Source: a virus. Taken from it: DNA of 38,340 nt. Location: positions 1 through 38,340 of IMG/VR virus record IMGVR_UViG_3300042543_000121; one strand, written 5' to 3'. The notes under the pieces were generated by a model that did not search any database, had not been told where the DNA came from, and was given only the letters and a program-made list of their open reading frames with translations. Position 1 is the stretch's first letter, and each line of letters opens with the position of its first letter. Positions 14,466-20,746 of this stretch are shown piece by piece. The position numbers and the translations under genes were made by a program.

Positions 14466-14936
14466 TTAGTTGTAATTAATTGACGTGAAGATAGGTGTAT
14501 TTTTATTCATTTCCAATTCTTGCATGACCATTTTGATATGCTCGCAAAATTCAATGCATTTCATGTAGTATTGTGGGTCTGCCAAGATAGAATCTTGAAC
14601 AAACTTAATGCTGTGCATGACCGTTGCATGCTCGCAATTCAGCATCTTGCCGATGTCTTGCAGGCTCATTGAAGTAGCGCAGCGCATCGCAAACCTCATG
14701 GCATGTTTGAAATGCTTGACCTCCCTGAATCTGCGTTTGCTGTATGCAGCTTCGTACGGCAGCCCCCAGTAATCGGCAGCGGCTTTTATGACGTAGCGTT
14801 GGTGTTCGGTCTTCAGGTGCATCTTAAAGAATTCATCGTTTCGGCTGTTAATTATTCGGTCGATTTCGGTGCGAATCTTCAGTAAGCTATCGTTGTCCTG
14901 TTTCAAAAGATAGCGTTCAAATTGTCGTTCTGTCAT
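14466..14936 (-). CDS. DnaA domain IV-like DNA-binding protein
   Basis: In this 156-residue protein residues about 60-125 form the DnaA C-terminal DNA-binding fold: AAADYWGLPYEAAYSKRRFR (basic loop), HFKHAMRFAMRCATSMSL, QDIGKMLNCEHATVMHSIKF. The HATVMHS motif equals the DHTTVLHA-type recognition helix of DnaA. There is no ATPase domain. The protein could bind DnaA boxes to steer host or phage replication, or act as regulator. It overlaps the YqaJ gene by 4 bases. A second, more diverged protein of the same kind is encoded at 27467-27826. Confidence 0.85.
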   Translation of the reverse strand: MTERQFERYLLKQDNDSLLKIRTEIDRIINSRNDEFFKMHLKTEHQRYVIKAAADYWGLPYEAAYSKRRFREVKHFKHAMRFAMRCATSMSLQDIGKMLNCEHATVMHSIKFVQDSILADPQYYMKCIEFCEHIKMVMQELEMNKNTPIFTSINYN

Positions 14937-15541
14937 TGTAATTGTGGTAAAAGTTCAACTTCGATAATGTTGCGGCACATCTGGACCCGTTCGTAAATGG
15001 CCTGAATGGTTGCCTCGTCATAGTAGATATCAAACACCTTCAGCCGATATTTGGCTGGGATATTGGTCAAATCTAACTGGATGCCGCCAAGTTCTTCAGG
15101 GGTTGGCATTAGAACGTAAACCAACTGGGCCCGTTTAAGCCCCAACAGGTGCATGTAGCCCTGCAATTGATACCAATATCCTTTGGGTGGGTTTCTTTCC
15201 CACATTGGGAAGGTAAACACGTCCCAAGGGCATTTGATGTCAACAACCGTGTTGCCGTGAATAACATCGGGCGTTCCAGTCAAAAACTCATTCTCAAAAA
15301 AGGTTTCGTTCTTTTCGGGCATAAACCAGTTAAGGTGCTGGCCAGCGAATTCAATGGCTTCATCTTCAACCAGTCGGCCCTTCTCCATAGGCCTGCTGTC
15401 GATTTGCTTACGAACCCCGTAAATCTGCTCGACAATCCAGTCCTGCAGATATGAATAGCACGTTGCTCCGGCCGTGTCTTTCCCCCTGCCATTGGCCATA
15501 ATTTGACCAATGGCACTGCATCTGATTTTGAAATCTTGCAT
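14933..15541 (-). CDS. YqaJ-like exonuclease (PD-(D/E)xK)
   Basis: In this 202-residue protein the YqaJ nuclease core is visible: RCSAIGQIM at the start, MEKGRLVEDEAIEFA (about 52-66), FLTGTPDVI (about 91-99) and VVDIKCPWD (about 104-112), where D96 and D106-x-K108 are the catalytic acid and lysine. WYQLQGYMHLLGL provides the Gln-containing motif. It resects double-stranded ends so that the ERF annealing protein, encoded directly upstream, can pair strands. Start and stop codons overlap (TAATG) with the ERF gene. Confidence 0.92.
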   Translation of the reverse strand: MQDFKIRCSAIGQIMANGRGKDTAGATCYSYLQDWIVEQIYGVRKQIDSRPMEKGRLVEDEAIEFAGQHLNWFMPEKNETFFENEFLTGTPDVIHGNTVVDIKCPWDVFTFPMWERNPPKGYWYQLQGYMHLLGLKRAQLVYVLMPTPEELGGIQLDLTNIPAKYRLKVFDIYYDEATIQAIYERVQMCRNIIEVELLPQLQ

Positions 15542-16182
15542 TACTTTAATTGTTTGGTGTAAATGTCAATTGCTTTTTTCACTGTGGCCTCATCTTTGGC
15601 CCAAGATTTAACGTAGATGCAATCAGCATCGTTAAACGGGTTGGCCTTTTCTTTGCTTACTTCAGGCAGTTGCTGGCTAATGTCGAATAGCGTATTTACC
15701 AGTTCTTGCTGCGGATCGGGCAAGGTTAGAAAATCAATCACTACTGGCTTGGCCGCAACCTCATAAGTATTGGCATCTGCATCCTTTAGTTCTTCGGTAG
15801 GTATCAACAGCATCTGCATCAGGCAGTATTTTAACGCTGCACTCATGGCTTTGTTTGTTGATTTGTCTGCGCTATCCATTGCCTCGCCTTCGGTAACGCT
15901 GGACACAAAGCTGCCGTCCGATGCGTAGAAGGTAAATTTCACGGTCAAAATGGTGTAAATCAAAACACCGCCTTTGGCTGTTGTGCGTTCTTCACGATGC
16001 CGCCCCATTACTTCGCTGGTGATGAACACACCGTGCTTTGCGAACAATGGGTGAATTGCATTGTAAAGGTCATCAATACCTCTAAAGTTGTAGCCTTGTT
16101 GCTGGTTTTTCTTGTTTTTGCCGATTGCTCCGCAGTCAGCCATGATTGCCGTTAGGGCTTCAAAGATTGGGGTTGTTTTCAT
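15541..16182 (-). CDS. ERF-family single-strand annealing protein
   Basis: The 213-residue protein has the ERF signature: QGYNFRGIDDLYNAIHPLFA (about 29-48), KHGVFITSEV, GGVLIYTILTVKFTFYASDG and GEAMDSADKSTNKAMSAALK (about 98-117). ERF proteins form rings that anneal complementary single strands in phage recombination. The partner exonuclease follows immediately. The C-terminal 60 residues are variable. First base overlaps the previous gene (ATGA). Confidence 0.94.
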   Translation of the reverse strand: MKTTPIFEALTAIMADCGAIGKNKKNQQQGYNFRGIDDLYNAIHPLFAKHGVFITSEVMGRHREERTTAKGGVLIYTILTVKFTFYASDGSFVSSVTEGEAMDSADKSTNKAMSAALKYCLMQMLLIPTEELKDADANTYEVAAKPVVIDFLTLPDPQQELVNTLFDISQQLPEVSKEKANPFNDADCIYVKSWAKDEATVKKAIDIYTKQLK

Positions 16183-16373
16183 GGGTTTTGTTTGTAAAAG
16201 GTTATTAAATTAGAAAGAACGATATTCGCCTGTCGCATTACCATTTCGCTGGGTATCAACGGGGGCTGCGACCTTAATGTGGCGAATAGTATCGGGCGGC
16301 CTTTGTCGGGCTTGCCGATAATTTGGATTTTGCTGCCGCCTACAAGGGGCGATTCGATTAGGGTGATTTTCAT
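16179..16373 (-). CDS. Small hypothetical protein
   Basis: A 64-residue protein, MKITLIESPLVGGSKIQIIG..., with two beta-type stretches, then a helical end (MVMRQANIVLSNLITFYKQ). Coupled to the ERF gene by a 4-base overlap and preceded by the 76-residue gene after 3 bases. No family recognised; part of the recombination operon. Confidence 0.65.
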   Translation of the reverse strand: MKITLIESPLVGGSKIQIIGKPDKGRPILFATLRSQPPLIPSEMVMRQANIVLSNLITFYKQNP

Positions 16374-16376
16374 GAC

Positions 16377-16607
16377 TTAAATTTCTTCTACTTTAACAAG
16401 GACAAAACCGTAATCCTCTTCAAAATCATTAAAGGCATGTTCGCCATCATATGAATGGTGAATGATTTTGCCGTTACCTTTTTGCTCGACAATGTCGATG
16501 CAGCCCATAAAAGCATAGCCGTAACGGCCACCTCTAACGCCATCAAGATTGATGTATGCAACCTTGGCATCGAACAGTTGCTGATTTGTAACTTCATAAG
16601 TTGTCAT
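16377..16607 (-). CDS. Small hypothetical protein, first gene of the recombination operon
   Basis: A 76-residue acidic protein: MTTYEVTNQQLFDAKVAYIN, GRYGYAFMGCIDIVEQ, HAFNDFEEDYGFVLVKVEEI. No known motif. It leads the operon that continues with ERF, YqaJ and the DnaA-like gene, about 40 bases downstream of a class-A promoter. Confidence 0.65.
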   Translation of the reverse strand: MTTYEVTNQQLFDAKVAYINLDGVRGGRYGYAFMGCIDIVEQKGNGKIIHHSYDGEHAFNDFEEDYGFVLVKVEEI

Positions 16608-16646
16608 AATTGTGTGTGTTTTTAATGGTTAATGAAATTTGTACTG

Positions 16647-16667
16647 CAAACCTAATAGTTATTTCAA
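16647..16667 (-). promoter_or_regulatory. Class-A phage promoter (copy 2)
   Basis: On the minus strand AATTTCGTGTTGAAATA contains TTG (16667-16665), then exactly 10 bases to TAGGTTTG (16654-16647), a perfect -7 box. It is followed by CAGTACA, shared with copy 1. Drives the recombination operon. Confidence 0.65.
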
Positions 16668-16680
16668 CACGAAATTAACA

Positions 16681-16703
16681 GCAAGTGTTAAAAAGTGTTA
16701 AAA
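16681..16703 (+). promoter_or_regulatory. AAGTGTT tandem element (operator candidate), inverted relative to the promoter
   Basis: On the plus strand it reads GCAAGTGTTAAAAAGTGTTA followed by three more A. The same 20-base core at 13111-13130 and 26777-26796 lies in the other orientation relative to its promoter. Confidence 0.55.
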
Positions 16704-16704
16704 C

Positions 16705-16725
16705 AAAAAAGCCCCGATGTGGGGC
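16705..16725 (-). terminator. Intrinsic terminator after the holin-like gene
   Basis: GCCCC-GATGT-GGGGC (16711-16725) is followed on the minus strand by six Ts. It ends the capsid-to-holin unit just before the class-A promoter. Confidence 0.8.
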
Positions 16726-16763
16726 TGTTGTAACAAATAAAGTATTAATTCGTTTCTAAGGGC

Positions 16764-17186
16764 TTATTCTTTGATTTTCGATACAATGCCCTTGCCCTTG
16801 CGAATGATGTCGTATAACCGCTTTAAAAGCGTTGTGCCTGTCATTTTTTCGATATTCTCGTCTATGCTTTTAAACTCAATACCGATTAACGCAACACCTA
16901 CCGCCTTGGTAAGCACAAAAGATGTGTTCACAAACTGGCCAAGAAGGTCACCAACAATGAAAACGTCCATCACGAAGAAGGTCAGCACCACACTTTGATA
17001 CATCACCATCTTCCAAACTACCTTGCTCAGTTTCTTGCTTTCGATTTTCTCGCCCATTTTCTGGGCAGCCATAACCCCAAGCAAGGTGTCAAGGGTAATG
17101 AATGCCCCAACTGCAATCATGATGCCAGCAACTGGTGCAAAAAATGCAAGTATTGATGCTGAAATGTATGCAAAGGTAGATTTCAT
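16764..17186 (-). CDS. Holin-like membrane protein (phage_holin_4 type)
   Basis: The 140-residue protein has several membrane segments (about 8-40, 58-80 and 84-105). The family-like stretch FFAPVAGIMIAVGAFITLD then LLGVMAAQKMGEKIESKKLS is typical of the Bacteroidota/Firmicutes holin 4 family, where a D and a GEK follow the first hairpin. The C-terminus is basic (LLKRLYDIIRKGKGIVSKIK). It would form the lesions that release the endolysin. Unusually it lies about 15 kb from the endolysin along the map, behind the capsid genes. Confidence 0.8.
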   Translation of the reverse strand: MKSTFAYISASILAFFAPVAGIMIAVGAFITLDTLLGVMAAQKMGEKIESKKLSKVVWKMVMYQSVVLTFFVMDVFIVGDLLGQFVNTSFVLTKAVGVALIGIEFKSIDENIEKMTGTTLLKRLYDIIRKGKGIVSKIKE

Positions 17187-17187
17187 T

Positions 17188-18198
17188 TTACGGGATATTT
17201 ACACGGTTCACGACCATTGGGGTGCAGGTATAACACCTATCATTTGGTAGCCGCAAATTGGTCAATAAGGTCTGCATTTCGGTATTGTAATACTGAACGT
17301 AAAGGCTGCGCTTTTCGTTGGCGTCTTCTTTGTTGATCGTGGTTACGTTGTTTAGCCTGTCGCTGAACAAGATTTCATCCATCAATTCAACCCCCGAAGC
17401 GTACAGCATTGCCCTGCGAAGCCGATTTGAAAATTGGCAAAGCCAAGTATTATCGTCACATTCGATTGAATAGTTAAGGCTAACCCCGTGCGTGTATCCA
17501 ATCCCCACTAAATTGGTATCTGTCAACGAACCCGTTTTGCTGGTTTCGACCGCACGGGTAAACAATAGGTCGCTGAATCTTGACCTTCGCCCTTTGGTGC
17601 AGCTTGCACAGGCGGTTGGGTTTATCCAAGTGTCAAATGCCGCAGATATGCCAGCGTCAACGGCAACCATTAAATGAAGGTCTTGGCCGTTGGTCGGGTA
17701 GCTTTTGTTAATCAGTACCTCAGTAATCTGCCCAGCAACCGATGTAAATGGTATGGTGTCGATTATCGTGCCCTGAATAATGTCAATTACGTAGATGTTA
17801 TCCGTAACCGCCCCGGCAAAAAATATCGAAACGCTGTTTAGGTTGAATTTCAAATATGGGTAATCGCTAACCAATATCTCAACCCCAGCATATTTGCCAA
17901 CCTTGGCAGCATCGTTTGACTTATTCTCATCAAAGAAGCCTATTGTGCCTTTGTCAACTACCGAATTGAACCGACCTTTAATGTCCATAAAAGACCTAAA
18001 GTCGCTGACAATTTTATCGCCAGCACGTTCAACGGCAGCGGTCATTACATCGTAGCCGCTGGATTGTTGGGCATCACTAACGTAGTCGGCTTGGTATAAG
18101 TCAAAGCCGGGCAGCGTAGCCAATGACACCTTGTTACTGGGCGTTGACGTGCATCCATCGGGCACGAATATCAAATCGGTTAGACAGGTTGTTGGCAT
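17188..18198 (-). CDS. Hypothetical structural protein downstream of the capsid gene
   Basis: The 336-residue protein begins MPTTCLTDLIFVPDGC and has an N-terminal region of about 110 residues with a regular alpha/beta pattern. A beta-rich middle includes VSIFFAGAVTDNIYVIDIIQ, and a CASCTKGRRSRF patch lies near residue 200. The C-terminal part is helical (CQFSNRLRRAMLYASGVEL...). No enzymatic motif is seen. It follows the micro-gene at 18208-18276 and ends 1 base before the holin-like gene. Likely a virion component (inference from neighbourhood). Confidence 0.65.
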   Translation of the reverse strand: MPTTCLTDLIFVPDGCTSTPSNKVSLATLPGFDLYQADYVSDAQQSSGYDVMTAAVERAGDKIVSDFRSFMDIKGRFNSVVDKGTIGFFDENKSNDAAKVGKYAGVEILVSDYPYLKFNLNSVSIFFAGAVTDNIYVIDIIQGTIIDTIPFTSVAGQITEVLINKSYPTNGQDLHLMVAVDAGISAAFDTWINPTACASCTKGRRSRFSDLLFTRAVETSKTGSLTDTNLVGIGYTHGVSLNYSIECDDNTWLCQFSNRLRRAMLYASGVELMDEILFSDRLNNVTTINKEDANEKRSLYVQYYNTEMQTLLTNLRLPNDRCYTCTPMVVNRVNIP

Positions 18199-18207
18199 AA
18201 TGAAAAA

Positions 18208-18276
18208 TTATCGACCACCACAGTTACACCCTCCGGGACGTGATGTCGGTTTTGGTTTTGGCTTGTATTTTTTCAT
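18208..18276 (-). CDS. 22-residue micro-protein with CxC motif
   Basis: The frame from ATG 18276 to TAA 18208 encodes MKKYKPKPKPTSRPGGCNCG plus two residues: a basic, proline-rich stretch and then a Gly-framed Cys-x-Cys. It lies between the capsid terminator and the next gene, whose ATG is 9 bases after its stop, and there is no competing reading frame. The composition is far from random. Whether it is translated is not shown; it could also serve as a leader. Confidence 0.5.
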   Translation of the reverse strand: MKKYKPKPKPTSRPGGCNCGGR

Positions 18277-18284
18277 AGGTTAAA

Positions 18285-18309
18285 AATAAGGGGGAGATTT
18301 CTCTCCCCC
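18285..18309 (-). terminator. Intrinsic terminator after the major capsid gene
   Basis: GGGGGAGA (18290-18297) and TCTCCCCC (18302-18309) form an 8-base-pair stem with a 4-base loop, followed on the minus strand by TTATTTTTA. It lies 23 bases after the capsid stop. Confidence 0.85.
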
Positions 18310-18332
18310 GTTATTTGTGAATTGCAGGTAGA

Positions 18333-19400
18333 TTAAACTCCTACGAATTTCAAGATGCCATTAACACCTTCCAAGCGGTCACCAGCTTGGTACATATCAG
18401 CTGGTAAGAAGATGAAGTCGTGATTTAACGCAACTTCGAAGTTCCAAACCTTTTGGTCTGCACCGTTACAAGTGTACTCGGCACGGTAATCGAAAGTCAA
18501 TGGCAAGTTCGGATCAGGATGCTGAAGCGTTCCCTGAACAAGCGTGCTGTCGTTCATCTCAAGGATGCCTTTGAATTCGTTGAACGAAATCATTTGAACG
18601 GCTCCGGGGATGATAGAATACGCAGCAGTTGGGGCTGTGTCATTCAGCTGAATTCTGCGGTCGTAACCATAGGTGATGCCAGCTTGTTGGGCATAAAGAC
18701 CAGTTGACAAACCTCCATCAGTAAATGCAGGGGGAGCAGCAGCGTTCAACGCTTTGATGTACTTCCACCAAGTTTCGCCGCCGAAAACGTAGGGCATTCC
18801 GTTGAATTCGTTAGCCATGTTTTCGAAAGCAATTACTTCGGTAGCATCATAGTTGGGTCCGCCAGCAGTCAAAACCGTATCAGCGTTTTTGAACAATGAA
18901 GTTCCAGCCGGGTTGCCATTGTCAACGTCAGAAGCGAAGTTACCGCTATTGGCGATGATTTGAATAGCGGCGTTGGTTGCAACTTTGCGGGCCAAAACGT
19001 CCATCATTTTGAACACCTCTTTTGCGATGTAGTTGGTGTCGGCCTCGCAACGCTCTTCTAACTCAGAAGCGGTCAGTTTGAAACCTACGTGGTAACCGTC
19101 AGAAGGGGTAAGCGAATACAAAACCGAAGTTTCGCCATCGTTGGCAAAAGTTCCGCAAGTTACCCGACCTCCGTCTTGAACCATTGATTCAAGAAAACGC
19201 TGGCCATAAACTACCTCAACTGTTTTGCGACCGTGATCACGAAAGTTAAGCTGGTTTTGGATAACGTCTGAGCGGTTAGGCGCAGATAAGATAAAAGAAA
19301 GCAAGGGCAAAGCCTCCGCCTTCAAATTGTCAACCCCGAAGGAGTCGAAAAGGGATAGCTGCACATTTGGGCAAGCTATAAATGAAGATAATGCTGACAT
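18333..19400 (-). CDS. Major capsid protein (probable)
   Basis: The 355-residue protein lies downstream of portal and scaffold, as usual for HK97-fold capsids. It has an N-terminal helical arm, a predominantly mixed alpha/beta body (for example VIQNQLNFRDHGRKTVEVVY, VAFENMANEFNGMPYVFGGE) and a final segment DMYQAGDRLEGVNGILKFVG. Its own promoter, a leader of about 100 bases with a 5' hairpin, and a strong terminator point to very high expression. Family membership is inferred from size and position; a profile search would settle it. Confidence 0.8.
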   Translation of the reverse strand: MSALSSFIACPNVQLSLFDSFGVDNLKAEALPLLSFILSAPNRSDVIQNQLNFRDHGRKTVEVVYGQRFLESMVQDGGRVTCGTFANDGETSVLYSLTPSDGYHVGFKLTASELEERCEADTNYIAKEVFKMMDVLARKVATNAAIQIIANSGNFASDVDNGNPAGTSLFKNADTVLTAGGPNYDATEVIAFENMANEFNGMPYVFGGETWWKYIKALNAAAPPAFTDGGLSTGLYAQQAGITYGYDRRIQLNDTAPTAAYSIIPGAVQMISFNEFKGILEMNDSTLVQGTLQHPDPNLPLTFDYRAEYTCNGADQKVWNFEVALNHDFIFLPADMYQAGDRLEGVNGILKFVGV

Positions 19401-19482
19401 TGTATTTGTTTTTAATTGTCAATTTGTTTGTGTTACCTACTTTTTCGGGGGCAACTTCACCCGACTTTTGCGCCATTTTGGT

Positions 19483-19498
19483 TCGGCAGCGCAGCCGA
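19483..19498 (-). promoter_or_regulatory. 5' stem-loop of the capsid mRNA leader
   Basis: TCGGC (19483-19487) pairs with GCCGA (19494-19498). The predicted transcription start from the -7 box at 19505-19512 is near 19498, so the hairpin would sit at the very 5' end of the capsid message, where such loops protect mRNA. Confidence 0.45.
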
Positions 19499-19504
19499 CT
19501 AACA

Positions 19505-19527
19505 CAAATTTACCAACAATGTGGCAA
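19505..19527 (-). promoter_or_regulatory. Promoter of the major capsid gene
   Basis: On the minus strand TAAATTTG (19512-19505) is a perfect -7 box; a TTTG lies 12 bases upstream (19528-19525). The message would carry a leader of about 98 bases. Confidence 0.55.
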
Positions 19528-19557
19528 ATGCATTGTTTTTTTTCACAATTTTGCGTT

Positions 19558-19845
19558 ATGGAGAATGAAATACAACAACCCAGCAAGCCCGTTATCACGT
19601 TTTTTGAACAATACGGGGGTAGAAATTGCCCAGACGGCGAACCAACCAGCAACTATCAATGCGCACCAAGGGGGCATCACAATAGCATCAAGGCATCATA
19701 CAGCAAACGCATCGAATTTGCCGTTGAAATGTACGATGAATTGCGGCGGCACGGCATGAATCGTTACCAAGCGGCCACCGAAGCGGCTACCGCCTACGAT
19801 ATTAACGAAGATAAGTTGCTGCGGATTGCCCGAAAAACGCTATAA
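19558..19845 (+). CDS. Hypothetical protein, rightward
   Basis: The ATG at 19558 (MENEIQQPSKPVITFFEQYG) gives 95 residues. The C-terminal half, SKRIEFAVEMYDELRRHGMN then RYQAATEAATAYDINEDKLL, looks like a small helical DNA-binding or regulatory domain. A longer frame upstream is possible but would read through the capsid promoter region. It is divergent from the capsid gene and lies 18 bases before another rightward gene. Function unknown. Confidence 0.6.
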   Translation: MENEIQQPSKPVITFFEQYGGRNCPDGEPTSNYQCAPRGHHNSIKASYSKRIEFAVEMYDELRRHGMNRYQAATEAATAYDINEDKLLRIARKTL

Positions 19846-19863
19846 TGGGGGAAAACTACCGCC

Positions 19864-19986
19864 ATGCCGTTTAAAAGTGAAGCCCAGCGAAAATTCTTGT
19901 ACGCCACCAACCCAAAATTGGCTGCTGAATTCGAAAAGAAAACCCCAAAGGGCATGAAGTTGCCTAATAAATCGGCTAAGAAGTAG
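19864..19986 (+). CDS. Conserved 40-residue phage protein
   Basis: The frame MPFKSEAQRKFLYATNPKLA, then EFEKKTPKGMKLPNK, is a pattern I know as a short, widespread phage protein ('PFKSxAQRRFLYAxxPxxAxEFxxxTPKGxxLP'), usually encoded near structural genes, of unknown function. The rightward start at 19864 follows the previous gene closely. The last 11 bases overlap the end of the convergent gene at 19976-20149. Confidence 0.75.
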   Translation: MPFKSEAQRKFLYATNPKLAAEFEKKTPKGMKLPNKSAKK

Positions 19987-20149
19987 GGGTTATATTGCCC
20001 TCAATATCAAGAAAGCGGTCAATTGTGTTTATATGAAAGCCTGCGGTCAGCAGCATGCCCCTTAATGACTGAATAATATCCTCAATGCCAGCATCGTTTG
20101 GCAGTTCTGTCGATACTTCAATATCGTAGCTTCTAATTGTAATTTTCAT
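19976..20149 (-). CDS. Small conserved hypothetical protein
   Basis: The start at 20149 gives 57 residues, MKITIRSYDIEVSTELPND then DIIQSLRGMLLTAGFH...; an in-frame ATG at 20161 would add four. The pattern 'MKI-I-SY ... GLL-AGF' is common in small proteins of phages and their hosts, function unknown. Its end converges with the rightward gene at 19864-19986. Confidence 0.65.
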   Translation of the reverse strand: MKITIRSYDIEVSTELPNDAGIEDIIQSLRGMLLTAGFHINTIDRFLDIEGNITPTS

Positions 20150-20227
20150 GTTGTCGTGCATGGCAGAATCTTTTAATCAAATCTACAACTTTTGCCACTA
20201 TTTACGCTTACTGGCAATTTTAAGTCC

Positions 20228-20283
20228 CTCACCAATGGTGAGATAGTTCGCCAAAAGGTAAAGAATAATTGACCTTTGGCGAA
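20228..20283. repeat. Palindrome and inverted repeat in an intergenic region
   Basis: CTCACC-AAT-GGTGAG (20228-20242) is a perfect 6-base palindrome with a 3-base spacer. TTCGCCAAAAGGT (20247-20259) and ACCTTTGGCGAA (20272-20283) form an almost perfect inverted repeat around 12 bases. Neither is followed by a T run, so they look more like operator or structural sites than terminators. Confidence 0.5.
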
Positions 20284-20325
20284 ATATACCCTATCGGTGA
20301 TTGTTTCGCATCTATTGGTTTGGTA

Positions 20326-20341
20326 TATACCCGATTGGGCA
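20326..20341. repeat. TATACCC-R-ATTGGGCA element, copy 1
   Basis: TATACCCGATTGGGCA here; the same 16-mer with one change is at 26121-26136. Both contain the CCC-AT-GGG palindrome and lie near related cassette-boundary sequences. Confidence 0.5.
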
Positions 20342-20342
20342 T

Positions 20343-20366
20343 AAAAAAGCCCCACCGAAGTAGGGC
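20343..20366 (-). terminator. Intrinsic terminator after the gene at 20386-20628
   Basis: The stem GCCC...GGGC (20349-20366) with inner ACC/CGAA/GT pairs is followed on the minus strand by TTTTTTAT. The sequence GCCCCACCGAAGTAGGGC is repeated exactly at 20708-20725 and nearly at 26808-26825. Confidence 0.75.
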
Positions 20367-20371
20367 TGTTG

Positions 20372-20392
20372 CGCCTATACATTAGTTATGCG
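20372..20392. repeat. Cassette-boundary repeat CGCCTATA-ATTAGTTATG, copy 1
   Basis: CGCCTATACATTAGTTATGC (20372-20391) matches 25843-25862 with two changes. On the minus strand each copy begins at or just after the stop codon of a small gene. Confidence 0.6.
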
Positions 20393-20628
20393 AGATTTTC
20401 ACCCCACCGTTTAGCCGACAATTCTTTATACCTTTTAAGGTCTTTATCGTAATCATCCGTATATCTCCAAGTCAACACATAATCAAGTGTAACTATTTCT
20501 TTCCATTCTGCTTCTGACAAAAAACCTCGCATAACATCAAATAAACGCAAAACTTGGTCTGCGAATACATTTGGAGGTAGGTCTTCGTTAAGAGCATCTA
20601 CATATAATTTTTGAATTTGTTCTTTCAT
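20386..20628 (-). CDS. Small hypothetical protein
   Basis: The 80-residue helical protein, MKEQIQKLYVDALNEDLPPN, FADQVLRLFDVMRGFLSEAEW and KRYKELSAKRWGENLA, is soluble. It stands alone between a class-A promoter (20658-20678) and a terminator (20343-20366). Its stop codon lies inside a repeat shared with the boundary of the gene at 25869-26078. This layout suggests an independently movable small gene. Function unknown. Confidence 0.65.
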   Translation of the reverse strand: MKEQIQKLYVDALNEDLPPNVFADQVLRLFDVMRGFLSEAEWKEIVTLDYVLTWRYTDDYDKDLKRYKELSAKRWGENLA

Positions 20629-20657
20629 ATCGTTGTTTTAAAATTAAATTGTTAAGC

Positions 20658-20678
20658 CAAACATACAAACTATTTCAA
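20658..20678 (-). promoter_or_regulatory. Class-A phage promoter (copy 3)
   Basis: On the minus strand ATTTGCGTATTGAAATA contains TTG (20678-20676), then exactly 10 bases to TATGTTTG (20665-20658), a perfect -7 box. Drives the gene at 20628. Confidence 0.65.
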
Positions 20679-20681
20679 TAC

Positions 20682-20702
20682 GCAAATGTTAAAAGGTAAT
20701 AA
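20682..20702 (+). promoter_or_regulatory. Degenerate copy of the AAGTGTT tandem element
   Basis: GCAAATGTTAAAAGGTAATA on the plus strand resembles GCAAGTGTTAAAAAGTGTTA (16681-16700) with four changes and holds the same place next to a class-A promoter. Confidence 0.4.
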
Positions 20703-20725
20703 AAAAAGCCCCACCGAAGTAGGGC
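20702..20725 (-). terminator. Intrinsic terminator after the scaffold gene
   Basis: GCCCCAC-CGAA-GTAGGGC (20708-20725), then seven Ts on the minus strand. It closes the portal-scaffold operon. Confidence 0.8.
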
Positions 20726-20746
20726 TGTTTAATCAGTTCAGGCCGC

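Noticed and set aside
20173-20382. 69-codon leftward frame
   Set aside because: It spans the terminator, the palindromes and the repeat elements, and its sequence has no protein-like character.
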